Of a stretch of 36,490 nucleotides of DNA, positions 8,507 through 16,238 are shown in pieces. Location: assembly GCA_023415055.1 (NCBI GenBank), contig JAEZLZ010000041.1, forward strand, positions 1-36,490, written 5' to 3'. Numbering within the stretch: position 1 is the stretch's first letter; each line of letters begins with the position of its first letter. Source of the DNA: Bacillota bacterium. GTDB taxonomy: Bacteria > Bacillota > Clostridia > Lachnospirales > Lachnospiraceae. The position numbers were made by a program, and so were the translations under genes. The notes beneath the pieces were generated by a model. It did not search any database and was not told the DNA's origin. It saw only the letters and a list, made by a program, of their open reading frames with translations.

Positions 8507-9265
8507 ATGAATGAATTTATAAAAAATTTAAATAGAATAGAGTTTTCGGTTACATTGGCTTGTTCGGGAAAATGTAAGCATTGTTCACAGGGAGATCATA
8601 TTCATTGTGCTGACCATATCGATGGCGATGTAGCTGCGGATGTTCTAAAAAAAATATGCACTGCTTTTAAGATTGAATCATTAATGACTTTTGGTGGTGA
8701 GCCGCTATTATATGCAAATGATGTTTGTAAGATACATCGTGAAGCAAAAAGGATGGGTATCCCCAAAAGACAAATGATTACCAATGGATATTTTAATAAG
8801 GACGAGGCGAAAATCAAAGAGATAGCAATGAAGATTGCAGAATGCGGTGTTAATGATATTTTGCTTTCTGTTGATGCATTTCACCAAGAAACAATTCCCT
8901 TAGAACCGGTAAAACTATTTGCAGAAGCAATCAAATCTACCGAACTGTATATACGGACTCATCCTGCATGGCTTGTAAGCAAAGAGGATCCAAATCCATA
9001 TAATGTTAAAACAAGAGAGTTACTCAAAGAGTTTGAACAACTTGGAATGAAAGAATCTTCCGGTAATGTGATTTTCCCAAGTGGAAATGCAGTAAAGTAT
9101 TTAGGTGAGTATTTCACAGGAGATGAGCTTCCGGATAATCCATATGAAGAAGACCCCGAAGATGTAAGAGCAATTTGTATTTCTGCAAATGGGGATGTGC
9201 TAAGTGGAAATGTATATTGTACAGATATAATGAAGTTAATTGATGAATATCAGCCAAAAAGTTGA
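8507..9265 (+). CDS. Radical SAM protein of unknown substrate
   Basis: 252 residues. C19-SGK-C23-KH-C26 is the CxxxCxxC motif that holds the radical SAM 4Fe-4S cluster. FGGEP at 62-66 is the SAM-binding GGE motif, and ITNGYF and DILLSVDAFH follow as barrel strands. The C-terminal quarter has C-IS-ANGDVLSGNVY-C, which recalls the start of an auxiliary cluster (SPASM-like) domain, but too few cysteines are present for a full one. The product is unknown. The ATG at 8507 has AAGGAG seven bases upstream; a GTG at 8477 is in frame but lies before that site. It follows aroF by 120 bases and ends at a strong terminator. It looks AT-richer than its neighbours, consistent with acquisition, but I did not compute this. 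Confidence 0.85.
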   Translation: MNEFIKNLNRIEFSVTLACSGKCKHCSQGDHIHCADHIDGDVAADVLKKICTAFKIESLMTFGGEPLLYANDVCKIHREAKRMGIPKRQMITNGYFNKDEAKIKEIAMKIAECGVNDILLSVDAFHQETIPLEPVKLFAEAIKSTELYIRTHPAWLVSKEDPNPYNVKTRELLKEFEQLGMKESSGNVIFPSGNAVKYLGEYFTGDELPDNPYEEDPEDVRAICISANGDVLSGNVYCTDIMKLIDEYQPKS

Positions 9266-9300
9266 TAGTTAATTTGTAAAGCAAAAAAATATTTTTAAAA

Positions 9301-9337
9301 AACAGAACTGGAAGATTGTTTATCTTCCAGTTCTGTT
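9301..9337. terminator. Bidirectional terminator between the radical SAM gene and xerD
   Basis: A perfect 16-base-pair stem (9301-9316 with 9322-9337) around a five-base loop. Minus-strand transcripts meet a run of six T, and plus-strand transcripts meet CTGTTTTG. It serves convergent genes ending at 9265 and 9360. Confidence 0.95.
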
Positions 9338-9359
9338 CTGTTTTGTTTATACCATTTTC

Positions 9360-10235
9360 TCAAGCCCTCGGATGAGTATTCATATATACTTCTCTGCTGT
9401 TTTTAAAGGAATGCGGCAGATAAACCTGAGTAGTCGTAATATCTGCATGGCCTAAAAACTCCTGCACACTGCTTAAATCTGCTCCATTTTCCAAAAGATG
9501 CGCTGCAAAGGAATGACGAATGGAATTCGGATTCACCTCTCCCATCCCTGCTTTTTTTGCATAAGCCTTAAGAATTTTCCATAAGCCCTGTCTTGTTAAG
9601 GGATCGCCAGAAGCATTTAAGAACAAAACATCATTATGCTTTTTATTAAATTCCTCTTCTCTGATCTCAAGATACGCTGCTAATGCGTTTTTTGCTGATT
9701 TTCCGAAGGGAATATTACGTTCTCTCGGATCACCACAGGTGACAAATCTTGCCGTGAGATTGACATCTGAGGTTTTCAAGGAAATCAACTCGGTCACCTT
9801 AATTCCGGTGGCGTATAGAAGTTCCAGCATTGCAAGGTCTCGTTTTCCTTTCCGTGAACCGGTATCCGGCTGAAGCAACAGCTGATTTACATTATCTGTC
9901 TTTAGTATCAATGGATTTTTTTTCTGAACCTTAGGCGGCTTAATTCTCTCAGAGGGATCTGAGGTAATCACCTGATGCTTAATCAGATAAAGTAAGAAAG
10001 CCTTGATTGCCGCTATATTTCTGGAAACGGAGGCCGGTGACAAGCCCTCCTTTTCTAAGGACAAAACATAAGAATTCAGATTGGTTTCGCTGATCTTACC
10101 TACCGTATGTATCTCTTGTTTCTCAAGAAACGTCTGAAGCTTTTTTAAGTCCTTCTGATAAGCTTGGAGCGTATTCTCTGATGCATGTTTAATATCTTGT
10201 AGATAATAAATGAAATCCTTGATGTATTGATCCAC
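9360..10235 (-). CDS. xerD: XerD-type tyrosine recombinase with substituted catalytic residues
   Basis: 291 residues, full length for XerD. It has the N-terminal SAM-like core-binding domain (about 1-85) and the catalytic domain (about 105-291), ending HPRA as XerD proteins do. XerC/XerD resolve chromosome dimers at dif. Aligned by eye to E. coli XerD, R240 (R247), H263 in LGHAD (H270) and Y272 (nucleophile Y279) are present. However, the first catalytic Arg (R148) is K146 in ATGIKVTEL, the His of HxxR (H244) is N237 in NSIR, and the beta-hairpin Lys position reads CGDPRER. Activity may therefore be reduced or lost. The start is GTG at 10235, with GGGAGG seven bases upstream. It is downstream of spoIIM, as in Bacillus-type order. 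Confidence 0.85.
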   Translation of the reverse strand: MDQYIKDFIYYLQDIKHASENTLQAYQKDLKKLQTFLEKQEIHTVGKISETNLNSYVLSLEKEGLSPASVSRNIAAIKAFLLYLIKHQVITSDPSERIKPPKVQKKNPLILKTDNVNQLLLQPDTGSRKGKRDLAMLELLYATGIKVTELISLKTSDVNLTARFVTCGDPRERNIPFGKSAKNALAAYLEIREEEFNKKHNDVLFLNASGDPLTRQGLWKILKAYAKKAGMGEVNPNSIRHSFAAHLLENGADLSSVQEFLGHADITTTQVYLPHSFKNSREVYMNTHPRA

Positions 10236-10294
10236 AGTATACCTCCCTCTTCGCTAGGAACCCGTCGCATAGAACCGGCACGCTTCCTATGCCT

Positions 10295-10906
10295 TTATGT
10301 AAATAACTCTAATGCCTTCTTTAATAGATATGCTCCGGGATAAGCCTCCAGGAAGCTTGCAAAGATCAAAGCGATTGCCAGAAGTACGATTAAAAGCAGG
10401 TTCTTTTTGAGTGGCTTTACTATACTACCCAAGCTTGTATGGCTCGATTGATAAATTTCTGTACACAGTAGATAACCCCGATGCAGACAGATCAATATAA
10501 TCGGCAAATACATAAGGCCATGAGGAAATATATATACCAGCACCAGGATAATTCCCTTAAAACCATATTCCATGGTAATTGCAGAGATAAAAAAACCGGA
10601 AAAGAAACCAAAGGAGGCAATCTTTAACGCCATGTACGGAATACCAAGAATAGTAATGCTTAACAACCAAAACATAACGAAATCACTGAAATTATTACCT
10701 AACACATATCGAAAAAGTCCGGCATGGTTGATCTCACTGCCTGCGATTTCGGTAAAGACATTGTCCTCATAAAGCTGAAGGTTCTTAGTAAATTGCTCTT
10801 GAAATATATTGGCACATAATATTCCGAGAAACAATCCGATCACCAAAAGAATGATCGATAGCTGGATTATATTGGGACGGTTCAGATGTAATCTAAATAT
10901 CTTCAT
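10295..10906 (-). CDS. spoIIM: Stage II sporulation protein M
   Basis: 203 residues with about five membrane helices. SpoIIM, with SpoIID and SpoIIP, forms the DMP machine that thins septal peptidoglycan and drives engulfment in the mother cell. Typical SpoIIM features seen are LGIPYMALKIASFGFFSGFF, YIFPHGLMYLPIILI (family pattern PHGxxExPAI) and the C-terminal EAYPGAYLLKKALELF. The start is uncertain: the open frame reaches a TTG at 10957, and ATGs occur at 10912 and 10906. I prefer 10906 because GGTAGG lies seven bases upstream. Position between nudF and xerD matches Bacillus, where fur intervenes. Confidence 0.88.
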   Translation of the reverse strand: MKIFRLHLNRPNIIQLSIILLVIGLFLGILCANIFQEQFTKNLQLYEDNVFTEIAGSEINHAGLFRYVLGNNFSDFVMFWLLSITILGIPYMALKIASFGFFSGFFISAITMEYGFKGIILVLVYIFPHGLMYLPIILICLHRGYLLCTEIYQSSHTSLGSIVKPLKKNLLLIVLLAIALIFASFLEAYPGAYLLKKALELFT

Positions 10907-10999
10907 TCTCATGCCTACCATCATAAAGTATATTAAATGATATGATACGATAGGCAAAATAGAACAAGCATCTTCTTGTTGATCAGTTCACTTCAGAAA

Positions 11000-11533
11000 T
11001 TATTTTCCCGCCTTAGCCCTGTAAGCAAGGATGGCTGCACAGGTCTTTGCATCCATAATTTCCCCTTCCAGAATCATCTTTGTTAGATCTTCCAGAGAAT
11101 GGTGTTCAATGGTAACATATTCATCTTCATCCAGATTTTGTCCGGTCGGTGTCAAGCCGGTGGTATAATAGATTGCAATCTTCTCATTACTGAAGGCAAC
11201 TGTTGTATAAACATCGATCAGATGATGTACCTCTCCGGCTTTAAAACCGGTCTCTTCTTCGCATTCACGGATGGCACAGGTTCGGTTGTCCTCCCCTGGG
11301 TTTAAACCTCCGGCTGGAATTTCCAGTGTATAACTGTCAACCGCATTTCGGTATTGACGTACCATAATAATCTTACCTTCCGAATCAACCGGAACCATAG
11401 CAGAAGCTCCTTTATGATGAATATAATCAAATTTGGTGGTCTTCTCACCGTTGATTTCAATGGTATCACGATAATAATCAATAATGCTTCCCTGTTGAAC
11501 CAGCTCTCTATTTATACGCTTATATGGGTTCAT
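11000..11533 (-). CDS. nudF: ADP-ribose pyrophosphatase (Nudix hydrolase)
   Basis: 177 residues. It hydrolyses ADP-ribose to AMP and ribose 5-phosphate in the cytoplasm. The complete Nudix box GX5EX7REUXEEXGU is present from GGLNPGE through RECEEETGF. The upstream part (YRDTIEINGEKTTKFDYIHHKGASAMVPV) and AFSNEKIAIYYTTGL downstream are typical of NudF rather than MutT. I chose the ATG at 11533, where AGGAAGG lies nine bases upstream. The in-frame ATG at 11566 has AAAGG only three bases away. It starts about 50 bases beyond the proC stop and is probably cotranscribed with it and with spoIIM. Confidence 0.9.
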   Translation of the reverse strand: MNPYKRINRELVQQGSIIDYYRDTIEINGEKTTKFDYIHHKGASAMVPVDSEGKIIMVRQYRNAVDSYTLEIPAGGLNPGEDNRTCAIRECEEETGFKAGEVHHLIDVYTTVAFSNEKIAIYYTTGLTPTGQNLDEDEYVTIEHHSLEDLTKMILEGEIMDAKTCAAILAYRAKAGK

Positions 11534-11580
11534 CGTTTCGTACCTTCCTGCGGTTTTGGACCGCATTTACCTTTCTGTTC

Positions 11581-12387
11581 TTATTTTTTCGTGCTTAGTT
11601 CCACTGCCTTTGCATAGCAGGCGTCCGTAGCTTTCATGATGGAGTTACGTAGTCCATACTCCTCCAGAGCCTTTACGGCTGCAATCGTTGTTCCACCGGG
11701 AGAACATACATTATCCTTTAATCTTCCCGGATGTTCTCCTGTCTCAAGTACCATGGACGCAGCTCCAAGGACTGTCTGGGCAGCAAGAGCATATGCCTTA
11801 TCTCTGGGAATACCATAAGCCACCACGCTGTCTGCAAGAGCCTCAATAAACATATAGACATAAGCAGGTGAGCTGCCGTTGGCACAAATGACTGCGTTCA
11901 TCAGCTTCTCATCAAATATCTCATACTTGCCAAAGGAACGAAAGAAACGATCAATCATTTCTATTTCATCATTGCTGAAATGCTCCTTGGAATAGCAAAT
12001 GCCGGTCATTCCCTGGTTTACCATTGCAGGAGTATTCGGCATCGCGCGAACGATACGTATGTCATCCCTTAGTGCTTCCTTGATGGCATCGATGGTAATG
12101 CCTGCCGCAATGGATATAACAATCTGTTCCTTGGTTACTTTCTCCTTAATCTGGCTTAAAACCGGTTGGAAGAATTGGGGCTTAATCGCCAGAATAAGAT
12201 ACGTACATTGTTGTACTACACTTATATTATCTGTCAAAAAGTTTACTCCCGTTTCCCCTTTTACATAATTACAGCGTTCAGTTGAGACATCGGTAAAGAT
12301 GACTTCTTCTTTCGTGAAGGTTTGTGCTGCTGCTTTGATTAATGGATATCCCATATTACCAGCGCCGATAAATCCGAATAATGCCAT
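11581..12387 (-). CDS. proC: Pyrroline-5-carboxylate reductase
   Basis: 268 residues. It reduces 1-pyrroline-5-carboxylate to proline with NAD(P)H, the last step after ProB and ProA, which are encoded at 23439-24296 and 21217-22464. The N-terminal Rossmann motif is FGFIGAGNMGYPLI. The family signature near the C-terminus is present (AQTVLGAASMVLETGEHPGRLKDNVCSPGGTTIAAVKALEE), and MPNTPAMVNQGMTG lies in the middle. The ATG at 12387 has GAAGGA seven bases upstream. It probably heads a unit with nudF, spoIIM and xerD. The terminator of the upstream gene lies about 110 bases before its start. Confidence 0.95.
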   Translation of the reverse strand: MALFGFIGAGNMGYPLIKAAAQTFTKEEVIFTDVSTERCNYVKGETGVNFLTDNISVVQQCTYLILAIKPQFFQPVLSQIKEKVTKEQIVISIAAGITIDAIKEALRDDIRIVRAMPNTPAMVNQGMTGICYSKEHFSNDEIEMIDRFFRSFGKYEIFDEKLMNAVICANGSSPAYVYMFIEALADSVVAYGIPRDKAYALAAQTVLGAASMVLETGEHPGRLKDNVCSPGGTTIAAVKALEEYGLRNSIMKATDACYAKAVELSTKK

Positions 12388-12495
12388 GTTTATTCCTTCT
12401 TTCCAACATTAGAAAATTCGACGAGCGAACACTCAAATGCCATAAATAATGATTTACATAATACTTTAAATGTATTCTAACATAAATATATAAAG

Positions 12496-12537
12496 ATAGG
12501 TAGTGTTTTAACAAATATTTGTAAAAACACTACCTAT
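12496..12537. terminator. Terminator after the aspartate aminotransferase gene
   Basis: A 14-base-pair perfect inverted repeat (12496-12509 with 12524-12537, ATAGGTAGTGTTTT) with a secondary ACAAA/TTTGT stem in the loop. It lies about 60 bases past the stop at 12600. The T tracts are modest on both sides, so it could be bidirectional. Confidence 0.75.
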
Positions 12538-12599
12538 TTTATACTAGCCAAATGACTTATAATTGCAAGTCTTACATAATTTATATAAGATAAGGGAAT

Positions 12600-13796
12600 T
12601 TAGTTTAATTTTTCAACCAGATCTTCAATCCTGTCAAGACCCTTCTTAATCTGCTCCATAGATATCGCGTAGGACAGGCGGATATGATCTGCAAATCCAA
12701 AATCCGTACAGGGAATTACGGCAACCTTATAGTCTTCAATCAGGATCTTAGCGAGCTTATCAACATCCCCGATCTTCTCGCCATTATACTCCTTCGGTAA
12801 CAGCTCACTGATATCAACAAACATATAGAAAGCTCCCTGCGGCTTCAAAGCAGTGATATTCTTGATGCTTGAAATCCTCTCATACATAAAGTCACGTCTC
12901 ACCTTAAATTCCGCATGCATCTTAGCAACCGATTCCTGAGGTCCGGTGATTGCTTCCAGCGCTGCCTTCTGTGCGATGGAATTCGGATTTGAGGTCTGAT
13001 GACTTTGAACGCTTGCCATAAGCTTTGCAATCTCTTTGGAAGAGCCGGTAAATCCGATTCTCCAGCCTGTCATGGAATAGCTTTTTGCTACACCACTGCA
13101 GGTTATCGTTCTTTTATAGATCTCCTCATTGAAGGAAGCGATGCTGACTGCCTCCCCCTCATAGATCAGATGCTCATACATCTCATCAGAGACCACATAG
13201 AAGTCCTTTCTTACCGCTACCTCTGCAATTGCCTCAAGCTCTTCTCTGGTATAGATCATACCGGAGGGATTACTGGGTGAATTCAAGATCAGAGCCTTGG
13301 TTTTTCCGGTGCAAGCGGCCTCGATCTGAGCTGCCGTTACCTTATAGTTATTAGACTTCTCACCCTGAACAAATACCGGAACACCATCGGCTAACTTCAC
13401 TATCTCCGGGTAACTTAACCAATAGGGAGTAAGGATAATTACTTCATCTCCCGGATTACAGATTGCCTCGAATATATTGGTCAAGGAATGCTTTCCTCCG
13501 TTACTGACAACAATCTGGCTTGGCTCATAGTTGATTTTATTGAAATTCAAGAATTTATCACATACTGCTTTTCTAAGTTCTAGGGTTCCCTCTGCGGGGG
13601 TATATTTTGTAAATCCGTCATGGATTGCTTTTATCGCTGCATCACAGATATTATCCGGAGTATCAAAATCAGGCTCACCTGCTCCAAACCCAACAACGTC
13701 AATACCCTTGCTCATTAATTCCTTTGCCTTTGCTGTAATAGCTAAAGTGGAGGATGGCTTAACAGCCTGTGCCTTTTTTGATAACGATAACGCCAT
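12600..13796 (-). CDS. aspC: Aspartate/aromatic aminotransferase, class I (PLP)
   Basis: 398 residues, standard for the AspB/AspC type Ib family. It transfers the amino group between aspartate and 2-oxoglutarate. Seen motifs: GFGAGEPDFDTPDNI, KYTPAEGTLELR, NSPSNPSGMIYT, VVSDEMYEHLIYEG (PLP-ring Asp and phenolate Tyr), and the Schiff-base lysine in SGVAKSYSMTGWRIGF. The substrate may extend to aromatic or other 2-oxo acids. I chose the ATG at 13796 (MALSLSKKAQAV, the family opening), preceded by GGACGGTG; the upstream ATG at 13820 has no ribosome site. It has its own promoter at 13853-13881 and its own terminator, so it is probably monocistronic. Confidence 0.93.
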   Translation of the reverse strand: MALSLSKKAQAVKPSSTLAITAKAKELMSKGIDVVGFGAGEPDFDTPDNICDAAIKAIHDGFTKYTPAEGTLELRKAVCDKFLNFNKINYEPSQIVVSNGGKHSLTNIFEAICNPGDEVIILTPYWLSYPEIVKLADGVPVFVQGEKSNNYKVTAAQIEAACTGKTKALILNSPSNPSGMIYTREELEAIAEVAVRKDFYVVSDEMYEHLIYEGEAVSIASFNEEIYKRTITCSGVAKSYSMTGWRIGFTGSSKEIAKLMASVQSHQTSNPNSIAQKAALEAITGPQESVAKMHAEFKVRRDFMYERISSIKNITALKPQGAFYMFVDISELLPKEYNGEKIGDVDKLAKILIEDYKVAVIPCTDFGFADHIRLSYAISMEQIKKGLDRIEDLVEKLN

Positions 13797-13852
13797 AGAA
13801 TTACACCGTCCTTTATTCATATTTAATAGTCTCTACTATTGAAATCTTTATC

Positions 13853-13881
13853 ATTGTAATATATAACTTTTAAGATTGCAA
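13853..13881 (-). promoter_or_regulatory. Sigma-A promoter of the aspartate aminotransferase gene
   Basis: On the minus strand, TTGCAA (13876-13881), 17 bases, then TACAAT (13853-13858). It lies about 60 bases upstream of the start at 13796. A pair of 9-base direct repeats (TTGTGCATT/TTGTGCATC, 13950-13967) sits some 70 bases further upstream and could be an operator, but this is only a guess. Confidence 0.75.
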
Positions 13882-14287
13882 CATAAATATCAAAAAAAAT
13901 GAAAAAAGTACTTCCTGCGGCTTTCATATGTCCGTGCTACAAAGATTTATTGTGCATTTTGTGCATCAAACAGCTTAATATGGTTTATATTTACATTTTA
14001 TTCCGTTTTATATCATTTTTCTTTCTTAATTTAATTTGGTATAACCGAGTCGGCGCTTTATTTTATTAACAATATCGAAGAAATACTTTAAATAATTATT
14101 CTAAAATATTGTACAATTATAATTGCAGATTATATTTATTATTAATTATTCTTATATTTATACAAATCTAATTCTCTCATTGGACCACATTTTACTGATC
14201 TGTTTCCTTCTCCCCTCTTCTTCGGTACTATGTAATCGAGATAATGGAATTAATTACTGTTGCATACAAGGTTCGCAATACAGAGTA
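13882..14287. other. AT-rich intergenic region without a supported gene
   Basis: About 400 bases between the aspartate aminotransferase promoter and the rny terminator. It is AT-rich with no long open frame on the minus strand. A 79-codon plus-strand frame (14123-14362) runs through the rny terminator and lacks a ribosome site. The only pattern I see is the TTGTGCAT direct repeat pair at 13950-13967. Confidence 0.6.
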
Positions 14288-14295
14288 CTAAAAAA

Positions 14296-14335
14296 AATAG
14301 CTAAAACTAAGTATCTCTACTCGGTTTTAGCTATT
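14296..14335 (-). terminator. Terminator after rny
   Basis: AATAGCTAAAAC pairs perfectly with GTTTTAGCTATT (12 base pairs, 16-base loop), followed on the minus strand by a run of eight T. It begins 15 bases past the rny stop. Confidence 0.92.
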
Positions 14336-14349
14336 ATAAATGTTAGGAA

Positions 14350-15906
14350 TTACTTTGCGTAATCAGTTACTCTTGATTCTCTGATTACATTAACTTTAAT
14401 CTGTCCTGGATATTCAAGTTCATTCTCGATTTTCTTAGATAAATCACGAGCTAACAGCACCATATCAGCATCGCTGATTTGTTCAGGTACTACCATTACT
14501 CTGACTTCCCTGCCTGCCTGGATAGCAAATGACTTATCTACCCCTTTAAAGCCATTGGTAATATCTTCAAGTTGCTTTAATCTGTTGGTATATGTTTCCA
14601 AGGTTTCACGCCTTGCACCGGGTCTTGCTGCCGAAATTGTATCAGCTGCTTGAACTATACATGCAATCAGTGAGGAGAATTCTACATCACCATGATGTGC
14701 TTCCACTGCATTAATAACAACAGGGGACTCTTTGTATTTTCTACATAGGTCAACACCAATCTGAACGTGGGTTCCTTCCATCTCATGATCGATAGATTTA
14801 CCGATATCATGTAACAATCCGGCACGTTTTGCAAGTCTAACATCCACACCGATTTCTCCGGCGAGAAGGCCGGATAAAATAGCTACTTCAATTGAATGCT
14901 TTAATGCATTCTGTCCATAACTTGTCCTAAATTTCATCTTGCCAAGAAGCTTTACTAGCTCAGGATGAATTCCATGAACTCCTACCTCTAAGGTAGCGGC
15001 TTCACCAGCTTCCCTAATCATAACTTCGACTTCTTTTTGAGCCTTTTCAACCATCTCTTCGATTCTTGCGGGATGAATTCTTCCATCCACAATGAGCTTC
15101 TCAAGAGCAATTCTTGCGACCTCTCTTCGGATCGGATCGAAAGCTGATAAAATCACAGCCTCAGGTGTATCATCGATAATCAAATCAACACCGGTCATAG
15201 TCTCAAGTGTTCGAATATTACGTCCCTCTCTACCAATGATTCTACCCTTCATCTCATCGTTAGGGAGCTGAACAACGGAAATCGTTGTCTCTGCAACATG
15301 ATCTGCAGCACATCTTTGAATTGCTGTAACTACATAATCCTTTGCTTTCTTATCTGCTTCTTCTTTTGCTTTGCTTTCCAAATCTTTAATAAGCAGAGCG
15401 GTTTCATGTTTTACTTCGTCTTCAACAGTCTTAATTAGATATTCCTTAGCTTGTTCGGAGGTTAATCCAGAAATTTTCTCCAGCTCCTGCAATTGTCTCT
15501 CGTGGAATTCCTCCACTTCCTGCTTGACCTTATCAAGCTCGGATTCCTTTTGCGAAAGTCTGGCTTCCTTTTTTTCCAGTGCTTCGGTTTTTCTGTCTAA
15601 AGTTTCTTCTTTAGTCAGAACCCGCTTCTCATAGCGTTGTAACTCAGCTCTACGTTCCTTAGTCTCACGCTCGAATTCGTTCTTAGCCTTTAAAGCTTCT
15701 TCCTTGGCTTCGAGTAAAGCTTCGCGCTTCTTAGTTTCAGCTGTCTTTAGAGCCTCATCTATGATTTCTCTTGCCTTCTCATCCGCACTGCCGATCTTTG
15801 CCTCATAAACCTTCTTGCGATAGGCAATTGCAATGATCCAGGTAAGAATAGCTGTTACTACTAAGGTTACTGCAATAGTAATTACATATGCTAAAGTCTC
15901 TGGCAC
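14350..15906 (-). CDS. rny: Ribonuclease Y
   Basis: 518 residues. It is the membrane-bound endoribonuclease that starts mRNA decay in many Firmicutes. Domain order is as expected: membrane helix at about 6-28, long charged coiled coil to about 205, KH domain with GRIIGREGRNIRTLE (about 225-240), and HD domain with LLHDIGKSIDHE (about 365-376; metal-binding His-Asp intact), ending with the conserved PGQIKVNVIRE. The start codon is GTG at 15906, with AAGGAGG seven bases upstream. That ribosome site can fold into a small hairpin, AGGAG-GTG-CTCCT. It has its own TTGACA promoter and a strong terminator. miaB, upstream, is a frequent neighbour of rny in clostridia. Confidence 0.96.
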   Translation of the reverse strand: MPETLAYVITIAVTLVVTAILTWIIAIAYRKKVYEAKIGSADEKAREIIDEALKTAETKKREALLEAKEEALKAKNEFERETKERRAELQRYEKRVLTKEETLDRKTEALEKKEARLSQKESELDKVKQEVEEFHERQLQELEKISGLTSEQAKEYLIKTVEDEVKHETALLIKDLESKAKEEADKKAKDYVVTAIQRCAADHVAETTISVVQLPNDEMKGRIIGREGRNIRTLETMTGVDLIIDDTPEAVILSAFDPIRREVARIALEKLIVDGRIHPARIEEMVEKAQKEVEVMIREAGEAATLEVGVHGIHPELVKLLGKMKFRTSYGQNALKHSIEVAILSGLLAGEIGVDVRLAKRAGLLHDIGKSIDHEMEGTHVQIGVDLCRKYKESPVVINAVEAHHGDVEFSSLIACIVQAADTISAARPGARRETLETYTNRLKQLEDITNGFKGVDKSFAIQAGREVRVMVVPEQISDADMVLLARDLSKKIENELEYPGQIKVNVIRESRVTDYAK

Positions 15907-16021
15907 AGGAGCACCTCCTTATTTAGTTTTCATTGTACAGAACAAGATATATACATTCAAAATTACAGATAAATGAACCTATTCCTCCTGTATTCACTTG
16001 TAATGAATATACAACACTTAA

Positions 16022-16050
16022 ATCTTATACTGTTTTTACGAATATGTCAA
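16022..16050 (-). promoter_or_regulatory. Sigma-A promoter of rny
   Basis: On the minus strand a perfect TTGACA (16045-16050) is followed after 17 bases by TAAGAT (16022-16027), or after 15 bases by TATAAG. The resulting 5' leader is roughly 110 bases and contains an AGGAGG with no usable start codon behind it. Confidence 0.7.
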
Positions 16051-16153
16051 GTAGACACACGAATAATTTATCTATTATGACAAAATACAGTATCAATATA
16101 TAGGACAAATGCCATTGTAATCTACTATATAATCTGAAAGCAATAATTTTTAA

Positions 16154-16190
16154 ACGGATTTTTGATTAATTATTCAAATTCAAAACCCGT
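16154..16190 (-). terminator. Possible weak terminator after miaB
   Basis: An imperfect AT-rich stem (ACGG-TTTT against AAAA-CCGT) 49 bases past the miaB stop, followed on the minus strand by TTTAAAAATT. The rest of 15907-16238 (332 bases) holds only the rny promoter and leader. Confidence 0.35.
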
Positions 16191-16238
16191 CAATTCATGA
16201 TGAATATTTCATTCGTTTTTATAGTTTTTCCTATATCA

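Noticed and set aside
10250..10292. Overlapping GCATAG/CTATGC and TAGGAA/TTCCTA inverted repeats between spoIIM and xerD
   Set aside because: Stems are only six base pairs with long loops and no T run; not strong enough to call a terminator or regulator.
14123..14362. 79-codon plus-strand open frame
   Set aside because: It reads through the rny terminator into the end of rny, is very AT-rich and has no ribosome site.
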